Source of the DNA: Plantago major
Taxonomy: Eukaryota; Streptophyta; Magnoliopsida; Lamiales; Plantaginaceae
Direction of reading: 5' to 3'
DNA: 64,000 bases
Assembly (NCBI GenBank): GCA_026545765.1
Contig: CM048844.1
Coordinates: 53,850,932 to 53,914,931, forward strand
Position numbers and translations under genes: made by a program. Each line of letters begins with the position of its first letter. The first letter of the stretch is position 1. Shown piece by piece: positions 33,279-43,711 of the stretch. The notes under the pieces were generated by a model that did not search any database, was not told the origin of the DNA, and saw nothing but the letters and a program-made list of their open reading frames with translations.

Positions 33279-34550
33279 TGTGCACTTGAGAATTTGAATG
33301 CGTTGTAGTACATGTAATACTCAAATACAATCAAAGATTAAATTTATATTATTGTCGGAAGCACACAAACACGCAACAATAGCGGTAACTTTTCCTAAGT
33401 AGATAGATTGTATGTAATTAGATGATTGAATCGCAATTAAACCCTAATCTTGTGATGAAATCGATGGTGGTGATGGTGTAAAGGACCCCCGACCACCCTC
33501 GTACTATGCTACTCCCAACTTCATAGTCAATATTCTACGCGATTACCTCTAACGACAGCAGGGCATAATACTAAATAGCAAGGGGCAGTCGATACCAGTA
33601 CCCCTACTCAGTTAAATGAAACTACTTTGTCACTCAGCAGAAGATCACACCAAAAAGGATGTATAGAGTTGTATAACCACGGTTTACGTCAAAGAACTAT
33701 TCCATTAATATAACACGACATATGAAGAAGTAGCACAGCAGAGTTTCGGCGGTTCACCTTTAGAAGAGAAAGTTAGCACTCTTAGTATTCCTACAGACAG
33801 AAATCGAAAAACATGAAGAAGAAAGTGAAAGAGAAGCTTAGTCTTTGATGTCTTCGTGCTGCTTCTAGGGTTTCCTCCTTCTAGGTGCCTCATGGCTAGC
33901 GGTTTTGGAGTTTCACTTCCCCAAGGGCTGGTTCTCTCCTAGGAGAGTTGCTTTGGGAGCGATGAATGATCATGAGACCACAAGGGTCTTATTTATACTG
34001 AAATTTTCGTGCCCTGGCTGGCATTCATCAATAAGGAAGGTTAGAAAGGCGGGCTCTAGCCTGACAAGATATAAAAAGACTCAGATTCCAGAATGTTCCT
34101 TTAATGCGGTCGACAGTGGACCGCAGAGAGGCTTCTACGGTAGAGTGTCGACCGCTGTCCTTCAACTTTTCAGGTTTCTGTCTATTGTCTTCGTTCTTCG
34201 ATTTCGGGCTTCATAACTTTGTTTCCTCAAATAGTGGTCTTCTACAATGTTGTAGTATCTTCAATTATCTACGCATTGGTTGGTCACATGACATGTTTTG
34301 ACACCTCGAACTCCGTGCAACGGCCAAATGAGCGTATTTACTTATTTTCCCCGATTTGGCAAAATATGATGATTTAGCACCGAAAATCGTGCAATTCCTC
34401 AAAATTGCGATCAGGACCTACAAAATATGCAAGATGTTGGTCATTGGCCATAATATAATGCAAATATTGAATCTTGGGCAAAAAACGAGGGTCCAAAAGC
34501 ATGCAAAATCGAACATTTCATTGTCACATCAAACACTAAACCACTCAACA
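33279..34550 (-). repeat. 5' LTR of gypsy B (1272 bp)
   Basis: A reverse TATA box lies at about 33991-33997. A GC-rich palindromic box lies at about 34107-34165. It provides the uninterrupted reference for the LTR of A. Confidence 0.8.
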
Positions 34551-34990
34551 AGCGTATTAAAGGGAGGAACTACTTAGTTGGATTACTAAGGAAAACCCCT
34601 TGGAACAAGGTTAAGGGAGGAACTACTTAACTTGGAAAGTTAAGGAAAACCCCTTGGAGGAACCGGAGTATTCTACTTGGGTTAGTCAAAGGTAGAGGGT
34701 TCGAGGTTACTAAGTTGGGCACTTAGGGTTAAAGGGATTTAGCTAAGGATATGATCTTTTAATGGAACTCATTAATCTGTCTTAGTGTATTCAAGTCCTT
34801 GTAAAGAGCAAAGTGGATTAGTTGAACGGTTGTGCCACCTACAGATACCACTATAAACAAGTGTTATTTACTTTCGGCACTTTATTTGTCTATCTGTATA
34901 AGGTAGAATTCCTCACTAAAAGGACACACAGTCACTTAATTATGAAATGCTTCTGCACTATGTAACAGATAAGTACTAGTAAATACTTGT
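34551..34990 (+). repeat. Diverged SIRE-type LTR fragment
   Basis: The ordered motifs of the SIRE LTR reappear in forward orientation with much divergence: repeated GGAACTACTTA.TTGG units (compare the GGAAGTACTTAG units of 6010-6140), then AAAGTGGATTAGTTG, then GATACCACTATA and GTTATTTACTT. Both ends are missing. Confidence 0.65.
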
Positions 34991-35040
34991 ACCAAAGGGT
35001 GTATTTCGAACTGAATGAACCAAACCATGACCTAGATGGA

Positions 35041-35170
35041 CATTCGTTCGTTCGATAAGTCATGTGTTCGGTTTGTCTTCGTGCTCAACGAACATCACAA
35101 CCACTTATTCGTCTTCGGTTCGTTGACATTTCAGAATGTTCGCATTCGTTAACGTTCGATTGTTCGGTTA
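35041..35170. repeat. GTTCG/CGTTCG-rich tract
   Basis: A stretch of about 130 bp with many GTTCG units on both strands. No gene is seen. It is probably a terminal or subterminal piece of a mobile element, but no family is recognised. Confidence 0.45.
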
Positions 35171-36460
35171 GTCAAAGACATAAAATCAAAGATAATACAA
35201 TAGCCAATTCCTGCTCGGGCCAGGCTTTCCTAGGCTCCATAAAATTTGCTTCCATAAAAGCCCTCCCTTCCGCGGACAGGTGGAAGAACTCATCTACGGG
35301 ACCTCTCTGCTCGCTCATCGATTCGCCTATGGCGTTTCTTTGTGGCTCTGCGAGACATAATGCCTGCGAGAAAGGTGTTAGTGTAGAACAATAGGGGTAG
35401 AGAACTACCTCCCCAAACCGATTACTGATCAAAAGGCAAGAAACAGTACAAGAGCAAGGAACAGGGGAGAATGCAAAATTCCCCAAACAAACTCAAGATT
35501 CAATATTATGGCCAATACTCGATTCACGTCAGTTCACAAGCATAAGAGTAGTGATAATCATAGCAAAAGAAGAACAAGATGGCATTAATTGGCAAAAACG
35601 GGGAAGTAGTGCAAAAAATTGAAAAACGCAAGTAAGTTCCAAATACAACGAGTAAGGAATCCATGCATCAATCAAAATCTAACTACTGCACCCAAGCAAA
35701 CATAACTAACGACGATCAACCATATAATTCAAGTAAACTCGAAAAACATAGGAAGAAGGAAGTTCAAGCCAATTTACCTTTTGAATCCGAAGAAATGGGT
35801 GGAAAACACACAAAAGTGACGCAAGATACGGGGAGAGGAGGAAAAACCCGTTGATTTGCAACGAGAATGGGGGAATTTGGTGGAGAATTGAGGGAGAAGG
35901 GAGATTAGAGTGAAGGGAAGGAGAAAAAACGGGAACAGGAAGGGAAGAGGGTGGGGTGGTGAAGAAGAAGATAAAAAGATTTGAAAAAACCTAGCTCGCC
36001 GCGGCGGGAAGAAGTCCTCGCCGCGGCGAGTTTTTACGAAACTACAGTTTTTTTTTTTTTTTTGCCAGACTATTTGGTCTCGCCGCGGCGAAAAAAAGAG
36101 CTCCGCCACGGCGAGATTTTACGAAACGAACATAAATCAAATCTTTTTGGTCTCGCCGCGGCGAGATAAAAGCTCCGTCGCGGTGAGTTTTTACGAAAGC
36201 AACATCTAGAAGGATAGAAAGGTCTCGCCGCGGCGGGCAAAAATTCCGAAAATTTTTGGGCTCGCACCTTGGCAATTTCACATCGCGAAATTGAAACCCC
36301 AAGCCTCGACTCGGAGTTTCACGAGTTTCCTCGTGTTGGTACAAGGGTTCTAAACTCCCAAACATGCAAGAGAATAAAAAACAAAGGTCATGCCCTTCAA
36401 AACACAACTAAACTAAAAGAAAACAGATAACCACTTCAAAGCAAAGTACGGAATGGAAAG
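35171..36460 (-). other. Leader-like region of an unclassified retroelement with GC palindromes
   Basis: On the reverse strand this reads as a GC-palindrome cluster (36240-35993), a CT-rich untranslated-leader-like stretch (about 35975-35795), a possible splice donor AAGGTAAAT, an AT-rich interval, a pyrimidine-rich acceptor-like stretch, and then a short basic open start MSRRATKKRHRR near 35360. That layout is typical of a plant retroelement or host transcription unit with a leader intron. The family is not recognised, and the coding part is short and broken. Confidence 0.35.
35993..36240. repeat. Cluster of CTCGCCGCGGCGAG palindromes
   Basis: Seven or so perfect or near-perfect copies of the 14-bp palindrome CTCGCCGCGGCGAG, mostly in pairs. 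The pairs are separated by stretches around TTTTTACGAAA, with a spacing of about 65-75 bp between pairs. A (T)18-type run lies at about 36047-36063. Confidence 0.8.
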
Positions 36461-36729
36461 CAAAAAAAAAAAATAGTCTGATGAATGTAAAACAAAGTAA
36501 AACAAAGTAAAACAAAAGGGGGCTTTTGTTTATAGTCGTTAGCTCGACTTCTCACATGCTGGAGCTAATCGAGCTTGAGCCTCCCAGCCTTCTCTGACCA
36601 CATGCTTACCCTTGAGTGAGAATAGGTGTAGAGTGGACCGGTGTGTGCTGCAATGTAGTTCCTGGTGTCAACCTGTGCAGGAGAATATGATGTGGTGACA
36701 GTTTGCAACTCACGTTTGTCACCGCGAAC
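36461..36729. other. Spacer left of gypsy C protease
   Basis: AT-rich, with triple AAACAAAGTAA units (about 36490-36515) and a purine run before GGGGGCTTTTG. No gene supported. This probably marks where C is truncated. Confidence 0.4.
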
Positions 36730-37182
36730 CTAGATAGTACATGTACGGCTATAAAGATCGACTATCATATGAGTAGCCTTGATGAAAGGGTGCCCAAGAA
36801 GCAGTATATCCTTGTCCATCTCTTTGATCTTCACCTGTGGTGACTCAATAACCACGAAGTCAGTCATAAACACATCTCCACCAATGGTTACAGGAACATC
36901 CTCAACAACTCCCATGCATTTGCTTCGAGTACCATTAGCCATGGTCACAAACCATCTTCTCAGTTCTAGACCCCTCAGGTTGAGTTCCTCATAAGTCTTG
37001 AATGTCATCAAGTTAACTGCAGCTCCAGTATCAATAATACATGTAACCTCAGAAGAACTGCCTATCCCGACAACCAAATCGAAACTGTTTGCATCACTAA
37101 TGCTCTTCTCTTCCTTTTGGATCATCTGAGTTGGTCCTGCATTCGCCTTCTCTCCTGGAATCGCAGGACCAGATGTTATCAC
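36730..37182 (-). pseudogene. Protease of gypsy C
   Basis: About 150 residues. It contains CIIDTGAAVNLMTFKTYEEL, with the DTGA catalytic triad of a retroviral-type aspartic protease (37024-37032), and ILLLGHPFIKATHMIVDLY, the usual 'LGxPFL/I' C-terminal motif. In life it would cut the gag-pol polyprotein. The RT expected next is missing. Confidence 0.85.
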
Positions 37183-37380
37183 CTTTCTTGCTTCCTGTAC
37201 CTATCTTTGCCTCAACAACCGAAACCACCTTATCATGGTTACAAGTGCAAGTCGTAATAATGATCTTCACTACTCACGGCTTGTCAAAAGCTACCTCCAC
37301 AACAAGTACTGTTATTCTCGATGGGAATTTACCCTTCCCTCTTTGTTGGAAGGCGCCGACCAGATCACCAAGAGTCTTCT

Positions 37381-38765
37381 CTAACCTCTTTTGCGATTGC
37401 TCAATGCTCTCAAACCTCTGGTCATTCTTGGTTTGATTCCGCTGTGCTTCTGCCCAGAACCTCTCTGATCTCTCCATGTGAGCTCTAATCTCCTGATCAG
37501 CGTTTCGCGGTGCATTAGTAGGCGGAACCGAAAACTGCTATGCTGGACCCTGTTGAAACGGAGCCTGTCGAAACGGAGCCTAATGAACTGGAACCTGCTG
37601 TGCCAGAACTTGCTGTGGTGCATTCTCATAGAAGTTACCTCCATAGGATAAATTGGAACGATTGGGGTTGAAGGGTTGGACCTTAGTAGCACCTGTATTC
37701 GTTCCTAGATTTGGTTGCCAACCACCGCGATGTCTGTTCTGCACCCAGCAAATAATCTCTGGAGTTGGGTTCTCCCCCATAGTCTCAGGAAGTCTACACA
37801 TACTAGCACCATGCCCGAAATTACCACATAGATTACACCTCTCATTCACTGGAGCCACTGGTGCAGGGATAGTGCCAAGCATCCTCATCTCCTTAATATG
37901 TTCAGCCAATTCAATAGTACTAGGCCCTGGTGTTTCCTCCACGATTTTTCCCTCAGCTCTCCTTGGTGTACCTCTAGTTCCCTTAAGCTGGGAGATAGCA
38001 GCAAGCTTCTCAAAAGCCTCATTCAATGCAGCCGGAGATGCCGTGACGATGGAGCCATCCACAGTCATATCCACCATATTATGTGCCTCCCCGTCGAGTC
38101 CCTCATAGAACTTGCAGCATAAATCCATCTCACTCAACCTATGGTGAGGGCATTGAGAGAGTTAGTTCAGGAATCGCTCCCTGACTTCATAAAAACTCTC
38201 ATCACTCATCTGCATGAACTTCTCAATCTGCACTCGAAGCTGCCTAGTCTTTTCCGCTGGATAGAACTTGTTCATAAAGGCCCTGTATAGATCATCCTAA
38301 GTAGCTAGAGAACCTTCAGGTTGATTCAATAGCCAGCTTTTCTCCTTATCCTGCATACACATTGGAAAAACCTTCTTCCTTATTTCCTCATCGAATCACA
38401 TCGCTCTACGATGGCGAAATCCTAGCAATCAGCCCCTCAAACTCCTTGAGAAACCGGATAACATCCTCATTGGCCATCCCATAATACTTAGGCATGTCAT
38501 GGAAGTGATGAGACTTGATCTCCATGTTCCTAGCATTGTTAGAAAGCACAATAGCTGATCCCCTAGCCTTAATTTCACCAGGCTGCATATAGGCCCCATA
38601 AGTGATAGCAGGGGCCTCGACAGCACCATTGACTATGGGAGTATTCTCATTGTTGTCACCCATTGGAATAGCTGCTAAATTCTGTCTCCGAAACTGATGG
38701 TAGTGTCTATCGATCTCAGGTACTGGAGGTTGCAAAGGTGTTCCTTGTGATCTTGTACCAGGCAT
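37381..38765 (-). pseudogene. gag of gypsy C
   Basis: Starts MPGTRSQGTPLQPP at 38765. The capsid part includes HFHDMPKYYGMANEDVIRF and LKEFEGLIARI. A CCHC zinc knuckle CNLCGNFGHGASMC lies at 37796-37837. The stretch after it (QNRHRGGWQPN and FNPNRSNLSY) resembles the Asn/Pro-rich tail of Athila gag. Broken in a few places. Confidence 0.85.
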
Positions 38766-38898
38766 AAACCTGCAAAAAGCGCCTCTACAAAATCAAAAAC
38801 CTCGAAAAATCTTAGTTTCTGTTAGTGCAGAAATCGCAGGTATGTAAAAAAAAAAAGCAAATAACATATCACACTCACACGCTAAAGTAGGAATTAAT

Positions 38899-38916
38899 TC
38901 CCCGGCAGCGGAGCCA
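38899..38916 (-). promoter_or_regulatory. Primer binding site of gypsy C
   Basis: Sense strand TGGCTCCGCTGCCGGGGA, close to the tRNA-Asp type, four bases from the LTR end at 38921. Confidence 0.8.
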
Positions 38917-38920
38917 AATT

Positions 38921-40112
38921 TGATAAGCTCAAATTATACTTTAAAAAGCAATTAGAGAATAAGCTGCAGTTGCAGACTAAAGCCTAACTCGTGATCTATC
39001 TCTAGGGAATTAATCAAGCTATGTAGCAGTGAGAGTAAATAGATACTTGCCAGTAACAGTTGATGGATGGTTTTGTATACTTCTAACTAGATTGACTAAA
39101 GCTAAGATTACGATTAACAATGACAGAAAGCTGAATACAGTAGCAAGATCCAATTACGCTAATTCGAACTAGGGATAACACTCATATTTGTCACACGGTT
39201 GTTGTACAGTAAATCAATCAATTCGATTCAACCAATTGTTCTTATAATATATTATACTGGAGAAATTGTGAGTCGTCAATTCATGATCCTTAAACATGAA
39301 CAATTTAGAGAATTTAATACGGACTTATCGAATTGAAGGTTTTTACGAAGATTTTATAAGAGAGTAACCTATATGAGTGATTCGATAAACCCTAAAACGA
39401 ATATGCATAATCTTCACATACTACTGTATTCAAGGGTGTTTAGCTACTCATACTTGAGATTTGCACGCAAGGATTCATGGTAATAATCATATGAAACATA
39501 GATATGAAATTCGCATGCAATAACATACAATTCAATCGATAAATATATGAACGAATTGCAAAGAAGAAAGCAATACAGAAATCATACCAATAATTCTAAT
39601 GAGTAAAATCAAAGAATAATCCAAGCTCCAAGAATGTATCAATGTTAATGTCTGAATCTAGGAGCTCTCTTCAAAAACTAGGTTAAAAGAAGTATATCAA
39701 AAGAAAGACAAATTCTAAGCTAATAAGGAAAACAAATTCTGAGCTCATACTGGCCACAAGGGCGATTAGTTCGCCATGACGAGCTTCCTTTTGTCGAATA
39801 TATATCCATTTCAAGAATTCTCAATGTGGCGCCTTCCTTCAAAACAGGGAGCCATTCAAAATCTGCCATGTAGCCTCTCCCCGCAATTCCCAAGTCCAAG
39901 CTCGTAAAATCTCGCTGCGGCGGACTAAATCCCTCACCGCGGTGAGCCATGCTAAGCAGCTTGTTCTCATTTAGCTCAAAAGGCATCGATTCCTGCAAAA
40001 GGTAAACAAAACACCAAAGCGTAAAAACGAACTAAAAAGACTATAAAACTAAAAACAAAGACTCATAAAGATCGCTAAAAAGGACCAAATGAGACGTTAG
40101 AATATTGTCTCA
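38921..40112 (-). repeat. 5' LTR of gypsy C (1192 bp)
   Basis: Sense strand begins TGAGACAATATTC and ends GAGCTTATCA. Its first 23 bases form an inverted repeat (TGAGAC...GTCTCA, 40090-40112). A GC-rich box lies at about 39760-39955. It shares segments with the solo LTR at 8838-10111. Confidence 0.85.
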
Positions 40113-41229
40113 TTAATTATACTGGAGGAAATGGAGAAGAACAAGAAGAGGAGAAGAGAAGAGTGATTTTCTTGTGTCATCATCTCTAGCTTGAGACCCT
40201 TTAAATAGCTGAGGAATAGAGATCTTGTAACATCACAAAATAAGTGCACTTGAAATGTTACAGACTTAGATGAACGAGGGGTGTTTATTGGGGGGGACCT
40301 GGTGTAATTTTTCCTTACAATAAATCAAACATGCAACAAAATGACACGTTTAATTAATTTGTAACTAATGGTAGCTACAAAGTTACATAATCAGTCAATT
40401 ATTTTTCCAGCAGACTAAGCAGCGAAACCTTGGCTCGCGCGGGCTACCCTTTTGTGCCTATTTTCGGTTCGACATTCGTGTACGCAGGTCGCATCCAAGT
40501 CGGCATTCGTGTACGCAGGACGCATCCAAGTCTCACTAGTTTCAGTACAAATCTGACTAGGATTTGCAACCCCTCCTTCGCGTGCATGCGTAGAGTGTTT
40601 TCCATAACCTTATCATGACACTTTAACACATAGTATTCCATGATAATTTATACACTAGAAATGTTACTTGTTTGCAAGCAATGTGGGATAAACACATTCC
40701 ACCTTCCAACTTTGAGCATTATTTCCTCACTAACCCAAGTCCGTTTTGGTATACCATATATCAATTCGAAGCTCATTCATAGTACTCCTACTTAATAAAT
40801 GGTTAATTAAGAAGTGTTATGTAAGTTAACATACCCCACAAGCCATTAAGTTTACTCCCTTTCTTCACTTATTTCCAACAGTATATGGCACTTTACTCCA
40901 TATTCAAAATCTATACAAATTATACTAATAGTTACCATACACTTATCTATTCTTGATCATTTGTTAACTACTATAAACACTCTTACTAAATCTAGCATCA
41001 TCATAAGTGATATATATAGCATTAAACTTGAATGAAAGAATAGTAGGACACATGTATGATGTTGATTGTGTTTTGCTCCTAAAATCTAATACAGTCTATC
41101 AACCATATATCAACCGAAATGTGCTCAACAACGTGAATAACTTACTAGTGGGTTCTTTTTCTTTCTACTTTTCAAAACATTTATGTAAACCATCACCCAT
41201 TCAAAAGCACATCAAAGTGAAACTGAAAA
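40113..41229. other. Host-like intergenic region upstream of the LEA-like gene
   Basis: AT-rich with no long ORF. Contents: a CT-rich, promoter-like stretch on the reverse strand at 40113-40210 (TATTTAAAG-type box); a 31-bp direct repeat at 40473-40532 (CATTCGTGTACGCAGG...CATCCAAGTC, two copies); and a candidate TATA box GATATATATAG at about 41009-41019, some 210 bp before the LEA-like start codon. Confidence 0.5.
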
Positions 41230-43436
41230 ATGCCGATTGTAAAAGTGTATGAAGGAATGAGCTTGATTGGATGCAATATGCAATGGATTTGTAGGGCATA
41301 TGTCTCGGCCACAAGTTCATCCCAGGCAGTGAGTAGCTGCTTCTTTTTTTTTTTTTTTTTTTTTTGGCATTTTCTAGATTTTGCATTGAATGGTTTATTC
41401 ATCAAATTCTTATACGTAGGCCAAGATTGATAAAGAAACGTGTGAAAAAGTGATAGAGGCGGCGGATACAGTGAAAGATGGGACAAAAACTGTGGTCAGT
41501 GAAGTGAAACGCATCAGTGACAAAGTTGTGAATTCTGCGGGACATGTATGTACTCTTATCATTTCACTGCAATCTCAAAAATTCCACTGTTTTCCACATG
41601 ATTTATTTCATTACTTTCGAGAGACGATGGATCTAGCGAAAAGACACAATAAAGAAAGACACAAAAGTCATGAAAACCTTATTAAAAACATGGAATGTTT
41701 AGGTAAGAACACTTTGTAAACAACAAAATATATTTAGGAGATGTTTGTTAGCATGACTCCAATCTTAATGGGGTGGATATATAAATCCATATTAAGTGAT
41801 GTTTAGTAAACGTTAAAATTCGTAATATGGATTAAATGATATAATGTGGAGTATATTGATTACCAGTCAGATTCAAGATATGAGGTTATATGCCGGTCCA
41901 TTGTATAAGTAGAATCTGTCCGAATTTCACCATACAATACTAAACACATTAATGAGTAATATGAATCATTATAGGGATTATTGCTCGAAGGCTCAGTTTT
42001 AGACCAAATATTGCTACAAAACCCACTCTCAAAACATCCTTATTATAAGACTCAAAAATATTACTCTCAAGTCCAAATATTGACATTTGTGCCCTTTTAT
42101 ATTTTAATAACATAATTATTAAATAAAAGATATGGAAACTAATTCCCTAATTATAGTATCCTATTTTTAGGAAAAAATTACATTAATGTAACTAATTCAG
42201 TAAATTTAACCAAAAAGGTAAAATAACGTTTTCTTCATCAAAGCATGGTGTATTAAGCACAAACATGGTGCCATAGTGACACAAATAAATAGATTATTTA
42301 ACTTATGAACAAGTAACTTGTATCGAATAACTGTAACTAAAAAAAACCATTACTTGGTGATAATTCAATATTCTATAATGGCTTATGTCATTCATGATAC
42401 CTAATGTTGGTGACTTTGTGTTATTATTTACCGAGCCAAAGTATGGTGTAGTATATATTAACATTGTACCATCAGGTGACACAACCAAAGAAATTATAAA
42501 CCATCAGGAGAAACTACAATGTTAATAAGTAATTATGAACTAGAGCATGGTGTAGTAAATTTAGTATTGGTAACTTATATTTATTGTTGTGTTGATATGG
42601 TACAATGTTTTTAGTTTTGGCACAACGATATGGTACCTTATATTTATTAGTCTGTTTAGATGATACAATGTTTTTAGTATTGGTTCCACGATGTAGTACC
42701 TTATATATATTGGTGTTTTGAGATGGTACAATGTTTTTAATATTGGTACCACTACGTGGTATCTTATATTTATTGGTGTGTTGAGATGGTACAATGTTTT
42801 TAGTTTTGATACAATGACATGGTACCATATATATAATGCTTTTTTATTCTATATATAGTTTGTATAATACTTTGTTTCTATGTTTGGATATCTTGATTTG
42901 TGAATTGATTTAAAATTTGATGCACCATATGATGGTTCCTTATCGGATTTTAATAGATAATGATATTAATAATAAATATTTAACTAATTTAGTTTTTAGG
43001 GTATAATTGATAAACACTAATATCTATTTTTAGTTTGAATTCTAGAATAATTTAGTTCTATAATATGGGCTTTGGAGAATTTACCCCATCATTGTGTTCA
43101 TTTGTCCAGCCAACCAACTAAACAAAGTCATATATGGCACATTACTTTGACACGTCCCTAAGACCGCCACCCTTTATTTTTTCCCCTTAGACTTTTGAGT
43201 TTTTTGCAAAACAATTAAACAGGACTCTGTTGTTTTTTATTCGCAGAACTATTCCCATTGTATAATTATAAAATTTAATTACCATTATTTTTTTAATTTT
43301 TGTCTTACTGTAGATGGTCGCAGATGTTGCGGGAAAGGGGTTTGAGAAGGCTGCGGAATCAGCAGAGACCCAAAAAGGCAAGGACGTATTGGATACAGCC
43401 AAAGTGGCATCTGAAGCATTTAAAAAGAGTGTCTGA
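41230..43436 (+). CDS. LEA-like small protein, three exons (41230-41328, 41420-41545, 43314-43436)
   Basis: The only convincing host gene here. Exon 1 codes for 33 residues, exon 2 for 42 and exon 3 for 40 plus a TGA stop, giving about 115 residues. Both introns are phase 0 with clear borders: GCA|GTGAGT...CGTAG|GCC (91 nt) and CAT|GTATGT...CTGTAG|ATG (1768 nt). Exons 2 and 3 are Lys/Ala/Glu/Thr-rich, with repeats such as AADTVKDGTKTVVSEVK and ESAETQKGKDVLDTAKVA, the amphipathic 11-mer-like style of group 3/LEA_4 proteins, which protect cells during drying. The N-terminus has few acidic residues (CRAYVSATSSSQA), perhaps an organelle presequence. A polyadenylation-like AATAAA lies at 43501-43506 and a TATA box near 41010. 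The family assignment is by composition. The start codon is less certain than exons 2 and 3, and an upstream exon cannot be excluded. Confidence 0.72.
42536..42830. repeat. 63-bp tandem repeat in intron 2 of the LEA-like gene
   Basis: The marker TACAATGTTTTTA starts at 42601, 42664, 42727 and 42791, a period of 63-64 bp with about 4.5 diverged units. Each unit contains GGTACC-like and TTATATTTATT parts. Confidence 0.85.
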
Positions 43437-43711
43437 GAATGATTAGCTTGATCTCTCATGGTTCTTATACTTTGTTTTAGTTATGTTTAGTTATAATACA
43501 AATAAATTTAATTTTGTTCAGATCAAGAGATCAAGAGAACATGGCATTAATCATATTAATAAAATCAGAATTAAATAATGAGTTTTAAGCTAAAATGCCG
43601 AAAATTTAAAGACCTCACTATTTAAGTATTGCCCCACAAAATAATTTCGTGGTTCGTAATACATTCCCATATTTGAATTCTACTCATATATATGTATATA
43701 TACGAGTTAAA
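43437..43711. other. 3' flank of the LEA-like gene
   Basis: AT-rich. It contains the AATAAA at 43501 and a TATATA run before the foldback element. Nothing else is seen. Confidence 0.5.

Larger units (their letters stand above)
31860..34550 (-). mobile_element. Athila/Tat-like gypsy fragment B (5' LTR, primer site, gag)
   Basis: Reverse-strand relative of fragment A. The LTR is 33279-34550 (1272 bp, TGTTGAG...GTGCACA on its sense strand). The primer site, leader and partial gag follow. The gag piece (32164-32508) has FYGLEGEDEVRFLEDFYEM and CLKGKTRNWLKILP, the pattern of the Athila-type gag (a 'GxxxE.....L..F' block followed by 'LKGKAxxWL'). It ends at the old SIRE LTR. Decayed and partial, with several breaks. 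Confidence 0.8.
36730..40112 (-). mobile_element. Athila/Tat-like gypsy element C (LTR, primer site, gag, protease)
   Basis: 5' part of a gypsy element in reverse: LTR 38921-40112, tRNA-Asp-type primer site, gag, and retropepsin-like protease. Reverse transcriptase and integrase are absent, so the element is truncated. The genes have a few breaks. The LTR family is related to the solo LTR at 8838-10111. The right flank begins TTAAT. Only one LTR is present, so it cannot be dated. Confidence 0.85.

Noticed and set aside
35172-35486. 104-residue reverse ORF (MGNFAFSPVPC start)
   Set aside because: Spans the intron-like interval and leader described above; only its end overlaps plausible coding sequence.
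35993-36240. CRISPR-like array of palindromic repeats
   Set aside because: Spacers are similar to each other, the setting is a plant genome with LTR elements, and no cas genes are present.
37653-38108. 151-residue forward ORF
   Set aside because: Antisense shadow of the gypsy C gag.
41450-41719. Read-through of exon 2 of the LEA-like gene to a later stop
   Set aside because: The added residues are not LEA-like, while the GTATGT donor gives an in-phase join to exon 3, which is LEA-like.
42514-42828. Reverse-strand ORF with a repeated protein motif
   Set aside because: Produced by the 63-bp tandem repeat (a multiple of three); it lies inside an intron on the other strand.
41965-43090. Possible MITE in intron 2 of the LEA-like gene
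   Set aside because: The candidate inverted ends match only loosely and no target duplication can be read.
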